Origin: Candidatus Methanoliparum thermophilum
GTDB taxonomy: Archaea; Halobacteriota; Methanoliparia; Methanoliparales; Methanoliparaceae
NCBI GenBank assembly: GCA_004212075.1
Contig: RXIF01000004.1
Coordinates: 1-64,000 of the forward strand
Direction of reading: 5' to 3'
DNA length: 64,000 bases
The number at the start of each line of letters is the position of its first letter. Within the stretch, counting starts at the first letter, position 1. Positions 56,995 through 64,000 of this stretch are shown in pieces. The position numbers and the translations under genes were made by a program. The notes below the pieces were generated by a model that did no database searches, was not told the origin of the DNA, and worked only from the letters and a program-made list of their open reading frames with translations.

Positions 56995-57187
56995 CAGAAC
57001 ATCTCCTTTTTATCGTTTTATCAGCAATTAAAACGTACAAAGTATAATTTATTTGTTTATATAATTGTTTCATTCTAATCTTTTCTATCATAATTTTAAA
57101 AATATCGTTAAGTTTATAAGTCCATGTTTTGAGGAAGATTCATCGAAGGCGGTATATTAATTATTGATATTACTTACTAACAATCTT

Positions 57188-57628
57188 CTACAAAAATTCT
57201 ATAGTATCTAACCTCATCTCACAATAGGCACATTTAAGGATCAATGGATCTTTGGACTCTAGTTTGAACTTTGTCTCTATCTCTTCAAGATTGGTGATGC
57301 AGTTTCTATTCTTACATTTAATGATTCCTCTCACTACATCAGGAATTTTTACCTTATACTTTTCTACAATCTTATTATCTTTAACAATGTTTATCGTGGC
57401 ATTCGTTGCTATCAGCGCGATCTTATTGAGTTCCTCTTTTTTAAGCATTCTGTTTTCGATCTTTACGATATCTTTCCTCTTTATCTTCTTGCTTGAAACA
57501 TTCATCACCATGCTTACCGTCTCTTTCGAATATGGAGTTATATGTAGAATTTTCAGAACGTTTAATGCCTGTCCTGCAGTAATATGGTCTATTACGGTTC
57601 CATCTTTTATAGATTCTATTCTCAACAT
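57188..57628 (-). CDS. pyrI: Aspartate carbamoyltransferase regulatory subunit
   Basis: 146 residues. N-terminal nucleotide-binding domain (IKDGTVIDHITAGQALNVL), C-terminal zinc domain with Cys105, 110, 133 and 136. It sits 10 bases downstream of pyrB and gives allosteric CTP/ATP control of ATCase, as in many archaea. Confidence 0.95.
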   Translation of the reverse strand: MLRIESIKDGTVIDHITAGQALNVLKILHITPYSKETVSMVMNVSSKKIKRKDIVKIENRMLKKEELNKIALIATNATINIVKDNKIVEKYKVKIPDVVRGIIKCKNRNCITNLEEIETKFKLESKDPLILKCAYCEMRLDTIEFL

Positions 57629-57638
57629 AGTATCTCAA

Positions 57639-58559
57639 TCACTCAAATGCACCCATGATAAGTCCAAGGAGTGCCATCCTTACATAAATCCCATATTCTA
57701 TCTGTAAAAAATATTTTGCATAATGTGTCTCGTCCAACTCTTTCTCAATCTCATTCTTTTTTGGTAAAGGGTGTAACAATATTAGATCATCCTTTGCTTT
57801 GCTCTCTAATAGGTTTTTGGTTATCTTATAACTATCCGATACTGCATAATACTCGCTAACATCCGGAAACCTCTCTTGTTGAATCCTCGTTACATAAAGA
57901 ACATCTATATCCTCTATTACTTCCTCTATATCGTTACATTCTTTATATTTGATCTTATTTTTTACTAAGTATTCTATAATCCCATCCGGTAATCTCAACG
58001 AAGGGGGATATATGAAAGTCATCTCTACATCATACAAAGTAAGTGCGTATACCAGAGAATGAACAGTTCGACTATATTTTAAATCTCCAACAATACCTAT
58101 ATTGACTCTTTCTAATTTATTCTCTTTCTTTAACGTGAATAGGTCAAGTAGAGTCTGAGTAGGATGCTGTCCTGTTCCATCTCCTCCGTTTATTATGGGT
58201 ATATCGACAATCTCGGACACGTATCTGGCAACACCATCTGCAGGATGCCTGATTACCATTAAATCAGCATATCTTGAGACTACTTTAATAGTATCTGTAA
58301 AAGATTCGCCTTTTTTTAAAGAAGAGGCATCTATCGGTCCCAGATCGATACATTTACCGCCGAATCTATACATGGCAGATTCGAATGACATCCGAGTTCT
58401 TGTACTCGGTTCAAAAAAGAGTAGAGCCATTATCTTATTATTTAAGAGATTATTATAATCTGTCGGATTTTTTTCTACCATCTCTGCAACATCTAAGATG
58501 TGATCTATCTCTTCTCGTGAAAAATCTGCCATAGATATGATGTCTCTATTTTTGAACAT
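57639..58559 (-). CDS. pyrB: Aspartate carbamoyltransferase catalytic subunit
   Basis: 306 residues. Carbamoyl phosphate site FFEPSTRTRMSFE (48-60), then HPADGVARYVSE and IINGGDGTGQHPTQTLLD. Committed step of pyrimidine synthesis. Operon pyrBI; the downstream partner pyrI follows. Confidence 0.95.
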   Translation of the reverse strand: MFKNRDIISMADFSREEIDHILDVAEMVEKNPTDYNNLLNNKIMALLFFEPSTRTRMSFESAMYRFGGKCIDLGPIDASSLKKGESFTDTIKVVSRYADLMVIRHPADGVARYVSEIVDIPIINGGDGTGQHPTQTLLDLFTLKKENKLERVNIGIVGDLKYSRTVHSLVYALTLYDVEMTFIYPPSLRLPDGIIEYLVKNKIKYKECNDIEEVIEDIDVLYVTRIQQERFPDVSEYYAVSDSYKITKNLLESKAKDDLILLHPLPKKNEIEKELDETHYAKYFLQIEYGIYVRMALLGLIMGAFE

Positions 58560-58670
58560 TTTCTTTTTTTTATCTATACATTATTCCAGTATTTATTTGT
58601 TTTTCTTCTATGCGTTTCAGACAAATTTATTCTAAGTAGTAGTTTATTTATATGATATTATCAACAATCC

Positions 58671-58832
58671 AAAAAGTTCGAACCACAATACACAAGCCAA
58701 AGATGTAACAAGTGTGGTCACGGAAACCTGTTCCACTGTAGGAATTGTGGAGCAGTTGAGGATGCTGCGTATTTGCACCAACAAGCACTGATACCCCTAA
58801 AGAAGCTCTGTTTGAGAACCAACATGCTTTAG
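58671..58832 (+). mobile_element. Remnant of an IS200/IS605-type TnpB C-terminus
   Basis: In frame from about 58671: KKFEPQYTSQRCNKCGH, NLFHCRNCGAVEDAAYLHQQ and PLKKLCLRTNML, stop at 58830. The zinc ribbon CxxC...CxxC with the TSQRCxxCG context is the TnpB hallmark. Only the last ~50 residues remain, and the flanking DNA (AACATGCTTTAGCGGTGGGAGTATG) looks like the element's right end. No tnpA or N-terminus; immobile. Confidence 0.75.
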
Positions 58833-58965
58833 CGGTGGGAGTATGTCAGATATTATTCTATTATATTTAAAAAGCATAATTTTAAAAAGCATAATTTATA
58901 TAATATAAGTAAGATGGCTTTATATATAGAAGCACATTTTATATACGTATAAAAGGAGGATAAAA

Positions 58966-59328
58966 ATGGAGAGAAAAAATAAGCCTTTCAAAATTGGAGT
59001 TATACTGTCTATTATTGCAGGCATCATCATCCTGTTCTTTGGAATATCTATGTATACCACACCGACCGATGTTTATTTACAAACGTTGCAAGAGCAGTAT
59101 CCCGAGATGACTGCAGAAGAATTAGATCTTATCGTGGCAAGCTATCCTACCCTGGGTATTACCTTCATAGTTATGAGTATCCTTATACTGGTTGGAGCAT
59201 TCTTAGGTTATAAGGATAGAAATAAGATAGGCGGTATATTAGTTATAATTTTTTCGATACTTCCATCTTTTAGTTTGATCGGTATACCGGGCGTAATCGG
59301 TGGAATTCTTTTATATTTTAATAGATAG
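58966..59328 (+). CDS. Small membrane protein (DUF4064-like)
   Basis: 120 residues with three to four membrane spans (about 10-30, 60-85, 92-115) and an acidic loop (EMTAEELD). AAAGGAGGATAAAA precedes ATG 58966. Upstream of htpX with a 97-base gap. Function unknown; position suggests membrane-stress context. Confidence 0.7.
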   Translation: MERKNKPFKIGVILSIIAGIIILFFGISMYTTPTDVYLQTLQEQYPEMTAEELDLIVASYPTLGITFIVMSILILVGAFLGYKDRNKIGGILVIIFSILPSFSLIGIPGVIGGILLYFNR

Positions 59329-59425
59329 TTTTTAATTATCTAAATCTAAAGAATAATTTTTATTTATATTTTTAGTAACTTTTATATATCAAGAACTTTC
59401 TTTTTATATAAAGGTGTAAAATCAA

Positions 59426-60295
59426 ATGAAAAAAGAGTGGGAAAAAGATAGAGGGCTGTTTATACGAATGTTTTTAACTATGTTCTTTTTAGCAGCTCTT
59501 TATCTGGCATTCATAGCAGTTTTGTCCGTTTTGGGTGTATCTATAATACCGCTCGTCTTTATGGCAGGTGTCATGTTATTTGCCCAATACTATTTTTCAG
59601 ATAGGCTGGTTTTGATGAGCACTGGTGCCCAAATCGTGAGCGAGGAAGAGGCGCCAGAGTTGCATGAGATTGTATCTAGATTATGTATCAATGCAGATAT
59701 ACCAAAACCAAAGATAGCGATCGTCCAGTCATCTATTCCAAACGCTTTTGCCACTGGAAGAAACAGTAAAAGGGCAGTGGTTGCTGTAACGGCAGCACTC
59801 ATGAAACAGTTGAATAAAGGTGAGCTGGAAGCAGTATTAGCACATGAGTTGTCCCATATCAAGAACAAGGATGTCTTGGTATTGACTATAGCGGGTTTTT
59901 TCTCTACAATAGCCTTCTTCCTAGTTAGATATTTAATATTCTTTGGAGGAAGAGACCGAAATTCTGGTGGTATTATGATAGCATGGATCGTTTCGGTTAT
60001 TGTCTGGTTACTGAGTTTTCTGTTGATAAGAGCATTATCCAGATACAGAGAATTTGCTGCAGATAGAGGATCTGCCATACTTACAGGACAACCATCAAAT
60101 CTGATCTTGGCATTGCTCAAGATAAGCGGCAGGATGGAACAGGTTCCGAAAGACGATCTTAGAAAAGCGGAAGGAATGAACGCTTTTTATATCATCCCTG
60201 CGCTCTCTGGTGAGTCTATATTAGGATTACTCTCCACACATCCACCCATTGAGAAGAGAATAGAGGCTTTAGAAAAGATTGAGCAGAGGTTATGA
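59426..60295 (+). CDS. htpX: Membrane zinc metalloprotease HtpX
   Basis: 289 residues. Zinc site HELSH (140-144) plus downstream RALSRYREFAADRGS with the third ligand Glu; N-terminal spans around 12-50, two more around 155-205. Degrades misfolded membrane proteins. Its stop overlaps the start of the pspAB gene (ATGA). Confidence 0.94.
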   Translation: MKKEWEKDRGLFIRMFLTMFFLAALYLAFIAVLSVLGVSIIPLVFMAGVMLFAQYYFSDRLVLMSTGAQIVSEEEAPELHEIVSRLCINADIPKPKIAIVQSSIPNAFATGRNSKRAVVAVTAALMKQLNKGELEAVLAHELSHIKNKDVLVLTIAGFFSTIAFFLVRYLIFFGGRDRNSGGIMIAWIVSVIVWLLSFLLIRALSRYREFAADRGSAILTGQPSNLILALLKISGRMEQVPKDDLRKAEGMNAFYIIPALSGESILGLLSTHPPIEKRIEALEKIEQRL

Positions 60296-60834
60296 AATTT
60301 TTTGATATTTTGTTAGGACGAACACGTATCAAAAAACCGAATATAGATGGTCTCTTCTCCTTATCCACCGCTTATTTAACGCTTAAAGATAATAGTTTCG
60401 ATCCAAAGGGCATAGCAGGAATCTGTTTTAAACCTATGGAGTCTAAAACCTTCGTAGATGCGAAGAATGATATATTATCTCTGCTCGATCTATCTACTTC
60501 TGATTTAAAATACTCTATTATAAAAGATGATTACGGATACGAATGGTTTGTTCTAAAGAACGATGATTTTGAGGATCTGATCGTTAATATCCATATGATC
60601 AGCGAAGTTTTAATAGATAAAGGGTTCGAAGAAAGGTTATTATCCTCTGTTTTTGCTTTTAATCGCTTTTATCTCATATATAATTACAAAAGTGGAAAAT
60701 TCTATCCTTTTGCACCATTAAATAATGAGAGGGATAATAAATTAGAATTTAAAATAAAGTCAATGCTAAAGGAAGAGATACCTATCGAGGAAGATATAAC
60801 AAGATGGTATCCTATCAAGAATATGCCTCTTTAA
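60292..60834 (+). CDS. pspAB: PspA-associated protein PspAB
   Basis: 180 residues, soluble; begins MKFFDILLGRTRIKKPN and carries the AGICFKPMESKTF segment seen in PspA-associated proteins. Overlaps htpX by four bases, so translation is coupled. The family accompanies PspA and HtpX in archaea and actinobacteria. Its 3' end overlaps the convergent pspAA gene by four bases. Confidence 0.85.
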   Translation: MKFFDILLGRTRIKKPNIDGLFSLSTAYLTLKDNSFDPKGIAGICFKPMESKTFVDAKNDILSLLDLSTSDLKYSIIKDDYGYEWFVLKNDDFEDLIVNIHMISEVLIDKGFEERLLSSVFAFNRFYLIYNYKSGKFYPFAPLNNERDNKLEFKIKSMLKEEIPIEEDITRWYPIKNMPL

Positions 60835-61106
60835 TCTGGGAATATACCCTCTCCCATGAATATCTTCTTTGCCTCATCTAACCTTATATCTTCAGGCGGA
60901 ATTATTATATCAGAATTTTTAAGCAAAGAATCATCCAAAATCTTTCCTCTCTCCTTGACAATCTTGATAAGCTTTTTCAAATCATCTATGAAGGATTCGT
61001 CATCCTTTTCAACCAACGATACGATCCTATTGTCTATTTCATTCAATTCTTCTAAGAGAGAATCATCCACCTCGTATTGATGATCTGTCATTATTCTAAC
61101 GATCAT
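60831..61106 (-). CDS. pspAA: PspA-associated protein PspAA
   Basis: 91 residues, MIVRIMTDHQYEVDDSLLEELNEID start and EDIRLDEAKKIFMGEGIFPD end, matching the small PspAA family (quoted in pieces). Overlaps the pspA gene by eleven bases. Probably binds PspA. Confidence 0.85.
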   Translation of the reverse strand: MIVRIMTDHQYEVDDSLLEELNEIDNRIVSLVEKDDESFIDDLKKLIKIVKERGKILDDSLLKNSDIIIPPEDIRLDEAKKIFMGEGIFPD

Positions 61107-61791
61107 CGTTTACCTCCTTCTTAAGTCTTTCCATCTCTTCTTCTACTTCCGTACTAAGTCTTGTCTCTCTCAGCTCTCTCTCGATATCATTCTCCCCCAT
61201 ATCTATAACGCCTATCTCCTCCATCTCGTCCAATGCTTCAGATCTTCCGACCATCTCCTCGGTCTTCTCTCTTGCTCTCTCCATAGCAAAACCTACATCT
61301 GCCATCTCTTCAGATATTCCGCCAATCGCCTCTTTCACACGAATCTCTGCTTCAGCAGATGAATATTTTGCTTTTATTATCTCTTTCTCCGATCTAAACG
61401 TCTCAATCTTGGCAGATAATTTTTTCTCACTCTCTACTAATTTTTCCTCCTCTTTTTTGGAGATCTCTATCTGTTTAGAGAGATCATCCAATCTAATCTC
61501 ATATTCTTTCTTTCTTTTTATTGCCAAACGTGCCAAATCCTCCCTGCCTGCTTTTAAAGAGTCTTTTGCCTGTCTATCCAGCTTTTTAATCTCTTCTTCT
61601 ATCTTATTCTTCTGTAATTCGAGCCTTTTTCTTGCCGTAATAATGCTTGCAATATTCCGTTTGATCTGCTGAAGAAGTTCCAATTGCTTACGATAAGAAT
61701 AATCGAGCATCTCTCTGGGGTCTTCAAAATTATTCATAATCTTATCTATCTTAGCCTTTATGATAGTACTTGCCCGCTTAAATATGCCCAT
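61096..61791 (-). CDS. pspA: PspA/IM30 family membrane-shaping protein
   Basis: 231 residues, almost all coiled coil (about 25-190), with the N-terminal amphipathic helix MGIFKRASTIIKAKIDKIM used to bind membranes. ESCRT-III-like scaffold that responds to envelope stress. Forms an operon with pspAA; convergent with htpX-pspAB. Confidence 0.92.
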   Translation of the reverse strand: MGIFKRASTIIKAKIDKIMNNFEDPREMLDYSYRKQLELLQQIKRNIASIITARKRLELQKNKIEEEIKKLDRQAKDSLKAGREDLARLAIKRKKEYEIRLDDLSKQIEISKKEEEKLVESEKKLSAKIETFRSEKEIIKAKYSSAEAEIRVKEAIGGISEEMADVGFAMERAREKTEEMVGRSEALDEMEEIGVIDMGENDIERELRETRLSTEVEEEMERLKKEVNDDR

Positions 61792-61878
61792 GTATAAACA
61801 CCATCAGCTATTATTATATTAAACTTACTGCTTGGGAGTACGTATTTATCTATATTTAAGTTTTGAAGTTTTATCGCC

Positions 61879-62538
61879 TCAAACGAGGTTTAAATACGTT
61901 AACGCCTCGACTACTCCATCTCCGTATCTTCCTTTTGTCACGTAATCTGCATGCATTTTTAAATCCTCATCTGAATTACCAACCGCTATTCCAAATCCAA
62001 CCCCTTTAATCATCTCGAGATCATTTTCTGAATCTCCTATTGCTACCATTCTGTCGATATTCCATCCTTTTTTACCTGCCAAATAGGATAATCCTGTCAT
62101 CTTGTTAATACCACGCTTTTTGATATGAATGGCAAAACCAGAATCGACTATCTCAACATCAAACTCTTTTAAAATATCATTTGCCATTTTTATATCTATT
62201 CCAGACTTGATAGTAACTTCCGAGAGTCTATACCGCATATCGATCAGTTTTACATCTAAAAAATTTTTAAGATGATTGTATGCTTTAATACAGAGATTTT
62301 TATCCCCAAGTATGATCTCTTCGCCATCGTAACTTAATTTTACCACACCACCGTTCTCTGCTACAACCTCTTCGGATGCATCTATAAGCCGGGATATAGC
62401 CGATACAAAACATGCAACGTTACCACTCACTAAAACTACAGGGATCGAGAGACGCTGTATTGTATCTAATGCATTTGGATTTAATATTCTATCTTTGTTT
62501 GTAAGTGTTCCATCTATATCTATCGCTATACAATCGAT
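61879..62538 (-). CDS. HAD-superfamily phosphoglycolate phosphatase-like (archaeal TA0175 type)
   Basis: About 219 residues. N-terminal DxDGT motif DIDGTLTNKDR, the second motif Ser in VLVSGNV, GDSENDLEMI at the end: HAD type IIB phosphatase, archaeal phosphoglycolate phosphatase family. The coding frame clearly extends through DIDGT, upstream of the first GTG in frame (62430), but no ATG, GTG or TTG exists before the radA stop. ATC 62538 (IDCIAIDIDGT) sits where Met is expected; CTG 62562 is the only other candidate. Overlapping the radA stop closely, it may depend on translation coupling. Confidence 0.85.
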   Translation of the reverse strand: MDCIAIDIDGTLTNKDRILNPNALDTIQRLSIPVVLVSGNVACFVSAISRLIDASEEVVAENGGVVKLSYDGEEIILGDKNLCIKAYNHLKNFLDVKLIDMRYRLSEVTIKSGIDIKMANDILKEFDVEIVDSGFAIHIKKRGINKMTGLSYLAGKKGWNIDRMVAIGDSENDLEMIKGVGFGIAVGNSDEDLKMHADYVTKGRYGDGVVEALTYLNLV

Positions 62539-62539
62539 A

Positions 62540-63511
62540 TTACTCGTCTGTAATCCCTTCAGGTGTTATTCTAAATACTACCTCTCCCTCTGGCAGACTG
62601 GGTGAGTCCACCAACCGTGCAATACGCTTATCTCCTTTTGACTTGCGTATATATATCCTGAACGTCGCAGTATGGCCAACGATGTGTCCCCCTATTGGAC
62701 GGGTAGGATCGCCGAAAAATGCGTCAGGTTTCGACATAACCTGGTTTGTCACGAGTATTGCGGCATTATAAAGGTTTCCAAATTGTAAGAGGTTATGCAT
62801 ATACTTGTTGAGCTTTTGCTGTCTATCGGCAAGAGTACCTCGTCCTACATATTCTGATCTAAAATGAGCCGTCAAAGAATCGACAATAAGCAATCTTGCA
62901 GGTTTATCCGTATCTTTTATCTCTTTTGCAACATCTATAGCTTTATCCATCAATAGAATCTGATGATTAGAATTGTATGCCCGTGCTACATATATATTTT
63001 TTAACACATCGTTCGCATCAAGTTTTAATGATGTCGCCATCTGGCTAATCCTTTCTGGTCGAAATGTGTTCTCGGTATCTATCATGATTACAGAGCCGTT
63101 CAGTCCTCCTTCTTCCTTAAGTAACTGGGTATTTACACATAACTGATGCACAAGCTGCGTTTTGCCACACCCAAACTCTCCATAAACCTCTGTTATTGAT
63201 TGTGTCTCTATACCTCCACCGATCAATTCATCTAATGCTTTAGATCCCGTAGTAATCTTCTCTATACTCTTTCTTCTCTCGAGTAACGTTTCTCCTCTCT
63301 CAAAATTACCAATATCAGCCGCTTTTCGAGCTGCATTTATAATCTTTGATGCGGTATTTTCACCCATCTCTGTAGCAGCTGCAAGCTCTGCTGGTGAAGC
63401 GATAGCAATCTCTTCTATTGAGTCGAATCCTGCCTCTCTTAGTTTTTCTGCTGTAGCAGGCCCTACCCCTGGTAGATCATCTATGAATAAAATCTTTTGA
63501 TTCTCAGCCAT
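62540..63511 (-). CDS. radA: DNA repair and recombination protein RadA
   Basis: 323 residues, archaeal RecA/Rad51 homologue: N-terminal HhH domain ([12 protein letters not shown]), Walker A GEFGCGKT (111-118), Walker B LLIVDSLT, and the C-terminal [18 protein letters not shown] motif. Assembles on ssDNA for strand exchange. Upstream of the phosphatase by overlap; radB lies 116 bases behind it on the same strand. Confidence 0.96.
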   Translation of the reverse strand: MAENQKILFIDDLPGVGPATAEKLREAGFDSIEEIAIASPAELAAATEMGENTASKIINAARKAADIGNFERGETLLERRKSIEKITTGSKALDELIGGGIETQSITEVYGEFGCGKTQLVHQLCVNTQLLKEEGGLNGSVIMIDTENTFRPERISQMATSLKLDANDVLKNIYVARAYNSNHQILLMDKAIDVAKEIKDTDKPARLLIVDSLTAHFRSEYVGRGTLADRQQKLNKYMHNLLQFGNLYNAAILVTNQVMSKPDAFFGDPTRPIGGHIVGHTATFRIYIRKSKGDKRIARLVDSPSLPEGEVVFRITPEGITDE

Positions 63512-63627
63512 TTAATCTCCTTTTAATTTTTCATCTTAATGTTATTACTATTATGATAAACCATATAATAAACATATTGTAAAACAGATAACATTTACTT
63601 AGATCAAAATCAACGATTAATTAAATT

Positions 63628-64000
63628 TTATTCTATACCATTATTTTTAATCTTAAAATCGATGGATGCACCCTCTGGAAGAGACCTATGTTTCAAAAGT
63701 GTAGCCCTTCTTAATCCTTTATCTATTTTTTCAAGCTTTATTATAGTTTTTGACAAATGGCATAAAATATTTCCTCCAATCGGCATATCTATTCCTTTGT
63801 TTATATCTGTATAAACCTGATTGGTTATGACTACTGGTATGTTCTGTTTACGTGCAATACCGACTAAGTATGTCATCTGATTACCTAATTCTCTGATAAG
63901 CCCCATCATATCTGACTTAGGAGAGACTCTATATAGTGAAGTAGCCGAGTCTACTATAATCACACCTATATCATTGGTTATCTTACCAAGGTCTTTTATA
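63628..64000 (-). CDS. radB: RadB (partial, runs off the window)
   Basis: The last ~120 residues of a RadA paralogue are visible: Walker B VIIVDSATSLYR, the ITNQVYTDINKG block and GGNILCHLSKTI..RHRSLPEGAS-type end. RadB lacks the N-terminal HhH domain and helps RadA. The frame is open to base 64000; the rest is outside the window. Confidence 0.9.
   Translation of the reverse strand, partial: IKDLGKITNDIGVIIVDSATSLYRVSPKSDMMGLIRELGNQMTYLVGIARKQNIPVVITNQVYTDINKGIDMPIGGNILCHLSKTIIKLEKIDKGLRRATLLKHRSLPEGASIDFKIKNNGIE

Overview
The window is low-GC archaeal chromosome. Archaeal hallmarks are the uL1-uL10-P1 ribosomal genes, RadA and RadB, the Hjc resolvase, ATP-dependent DNA ligase, DphB, a GPN-loop GTPase, free-standing GuaAA, PyrB/PyrI, archaeal RibC, cupin phosphoglucose isomerase and geranylgeranyl reductase. 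Many starts look leaderless or follow strong GGAGG-type Shine-Dalgarno sites. A YcaO protein of the methanogenesis-marker-1 type (43.8-45.1 kb) installs thioglycine in McrA, so I infer a euryarchaeon with methyl- or alkyl-coenzyme M reductase (methanogen, ANME or alkane oxidiser). Polyhydroxyalkanoate genes, ADP-forming acyl-CoA synthetases and a phenylacetate-CoA-ligase-type enzyme would suit an acyl-CoA/fatty-acid-handling lineage such as Methanoliparia or Syntrophoarchaeia, but that placement is a guess.

Layout. 0.1-4.4 kb: class III PHA synthase locus (large helical PhaE-like protein, PhaE, PhaC, and a frameshifted second PhaC). 4.6-7.1 kb: soluble pyrophosphatase, then a gene graveyard (3' end of a membrane pyrophosphatase, piece of mnhG, EF-Tu/SelB-like gene with deletions, acyl-CoA synthetase scrap, GC-rich hairpins). 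7.1-8.2 kb: ORFan region. 8.5-16.6 kb: acyl-CoA synthetase alpha and a cobT-centred block with a SPASM radical SAM enzyme plus a 30-residue candidate precursor peptide, diverging from an RHH-AIR-synthase-like protein and a B12-binding radical SAM enzyme. 16.7-34.7 kb: housekeeping (lipid reduction, NAD, sugar phosphate, purine, pyrimidine, ribosomal and riboflavin genes). 34.9-36.8 kb: broken acetyltransferase and three tandem small Cys-containing peptides. 36.8-47.6 kb: Hjc, DphB, GPN GTPase, HIT, TrmO-like, DNA polymerase B, YcaO, DNA ligase, GuaAA. 47.6-53 kb: AbrB-prenyl synthase-transglutaminase-like operon and an ABC-2 exporter with two complementary degenerate ATPases. 53.4-64 kb: ValS, a metallo-beta-lactamase protein, PyrBI, TnpB remnant, a Psp/HtpX envelope-stress module, an HAD phosphatase, RadA and partial RadB.

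At least five genes (second phaC, paaK-like, GNAT-like, metallo-beta-lactamase, and probably the 7.1-8.2 kb pair) are broken by one-base indels, nearly all in homopolymers. This may be real decay or residual long-read sequencing error, and it affects how every broken gene here should be read. Strongest leads for new biology: the cobalamin-linked radical SAM/peptide pair (12.6-13.95 kb), the three-peptide operon (36.1-36.7 kb), and the asymmetric ABC ATPase pair (51.1-53.0 kb).
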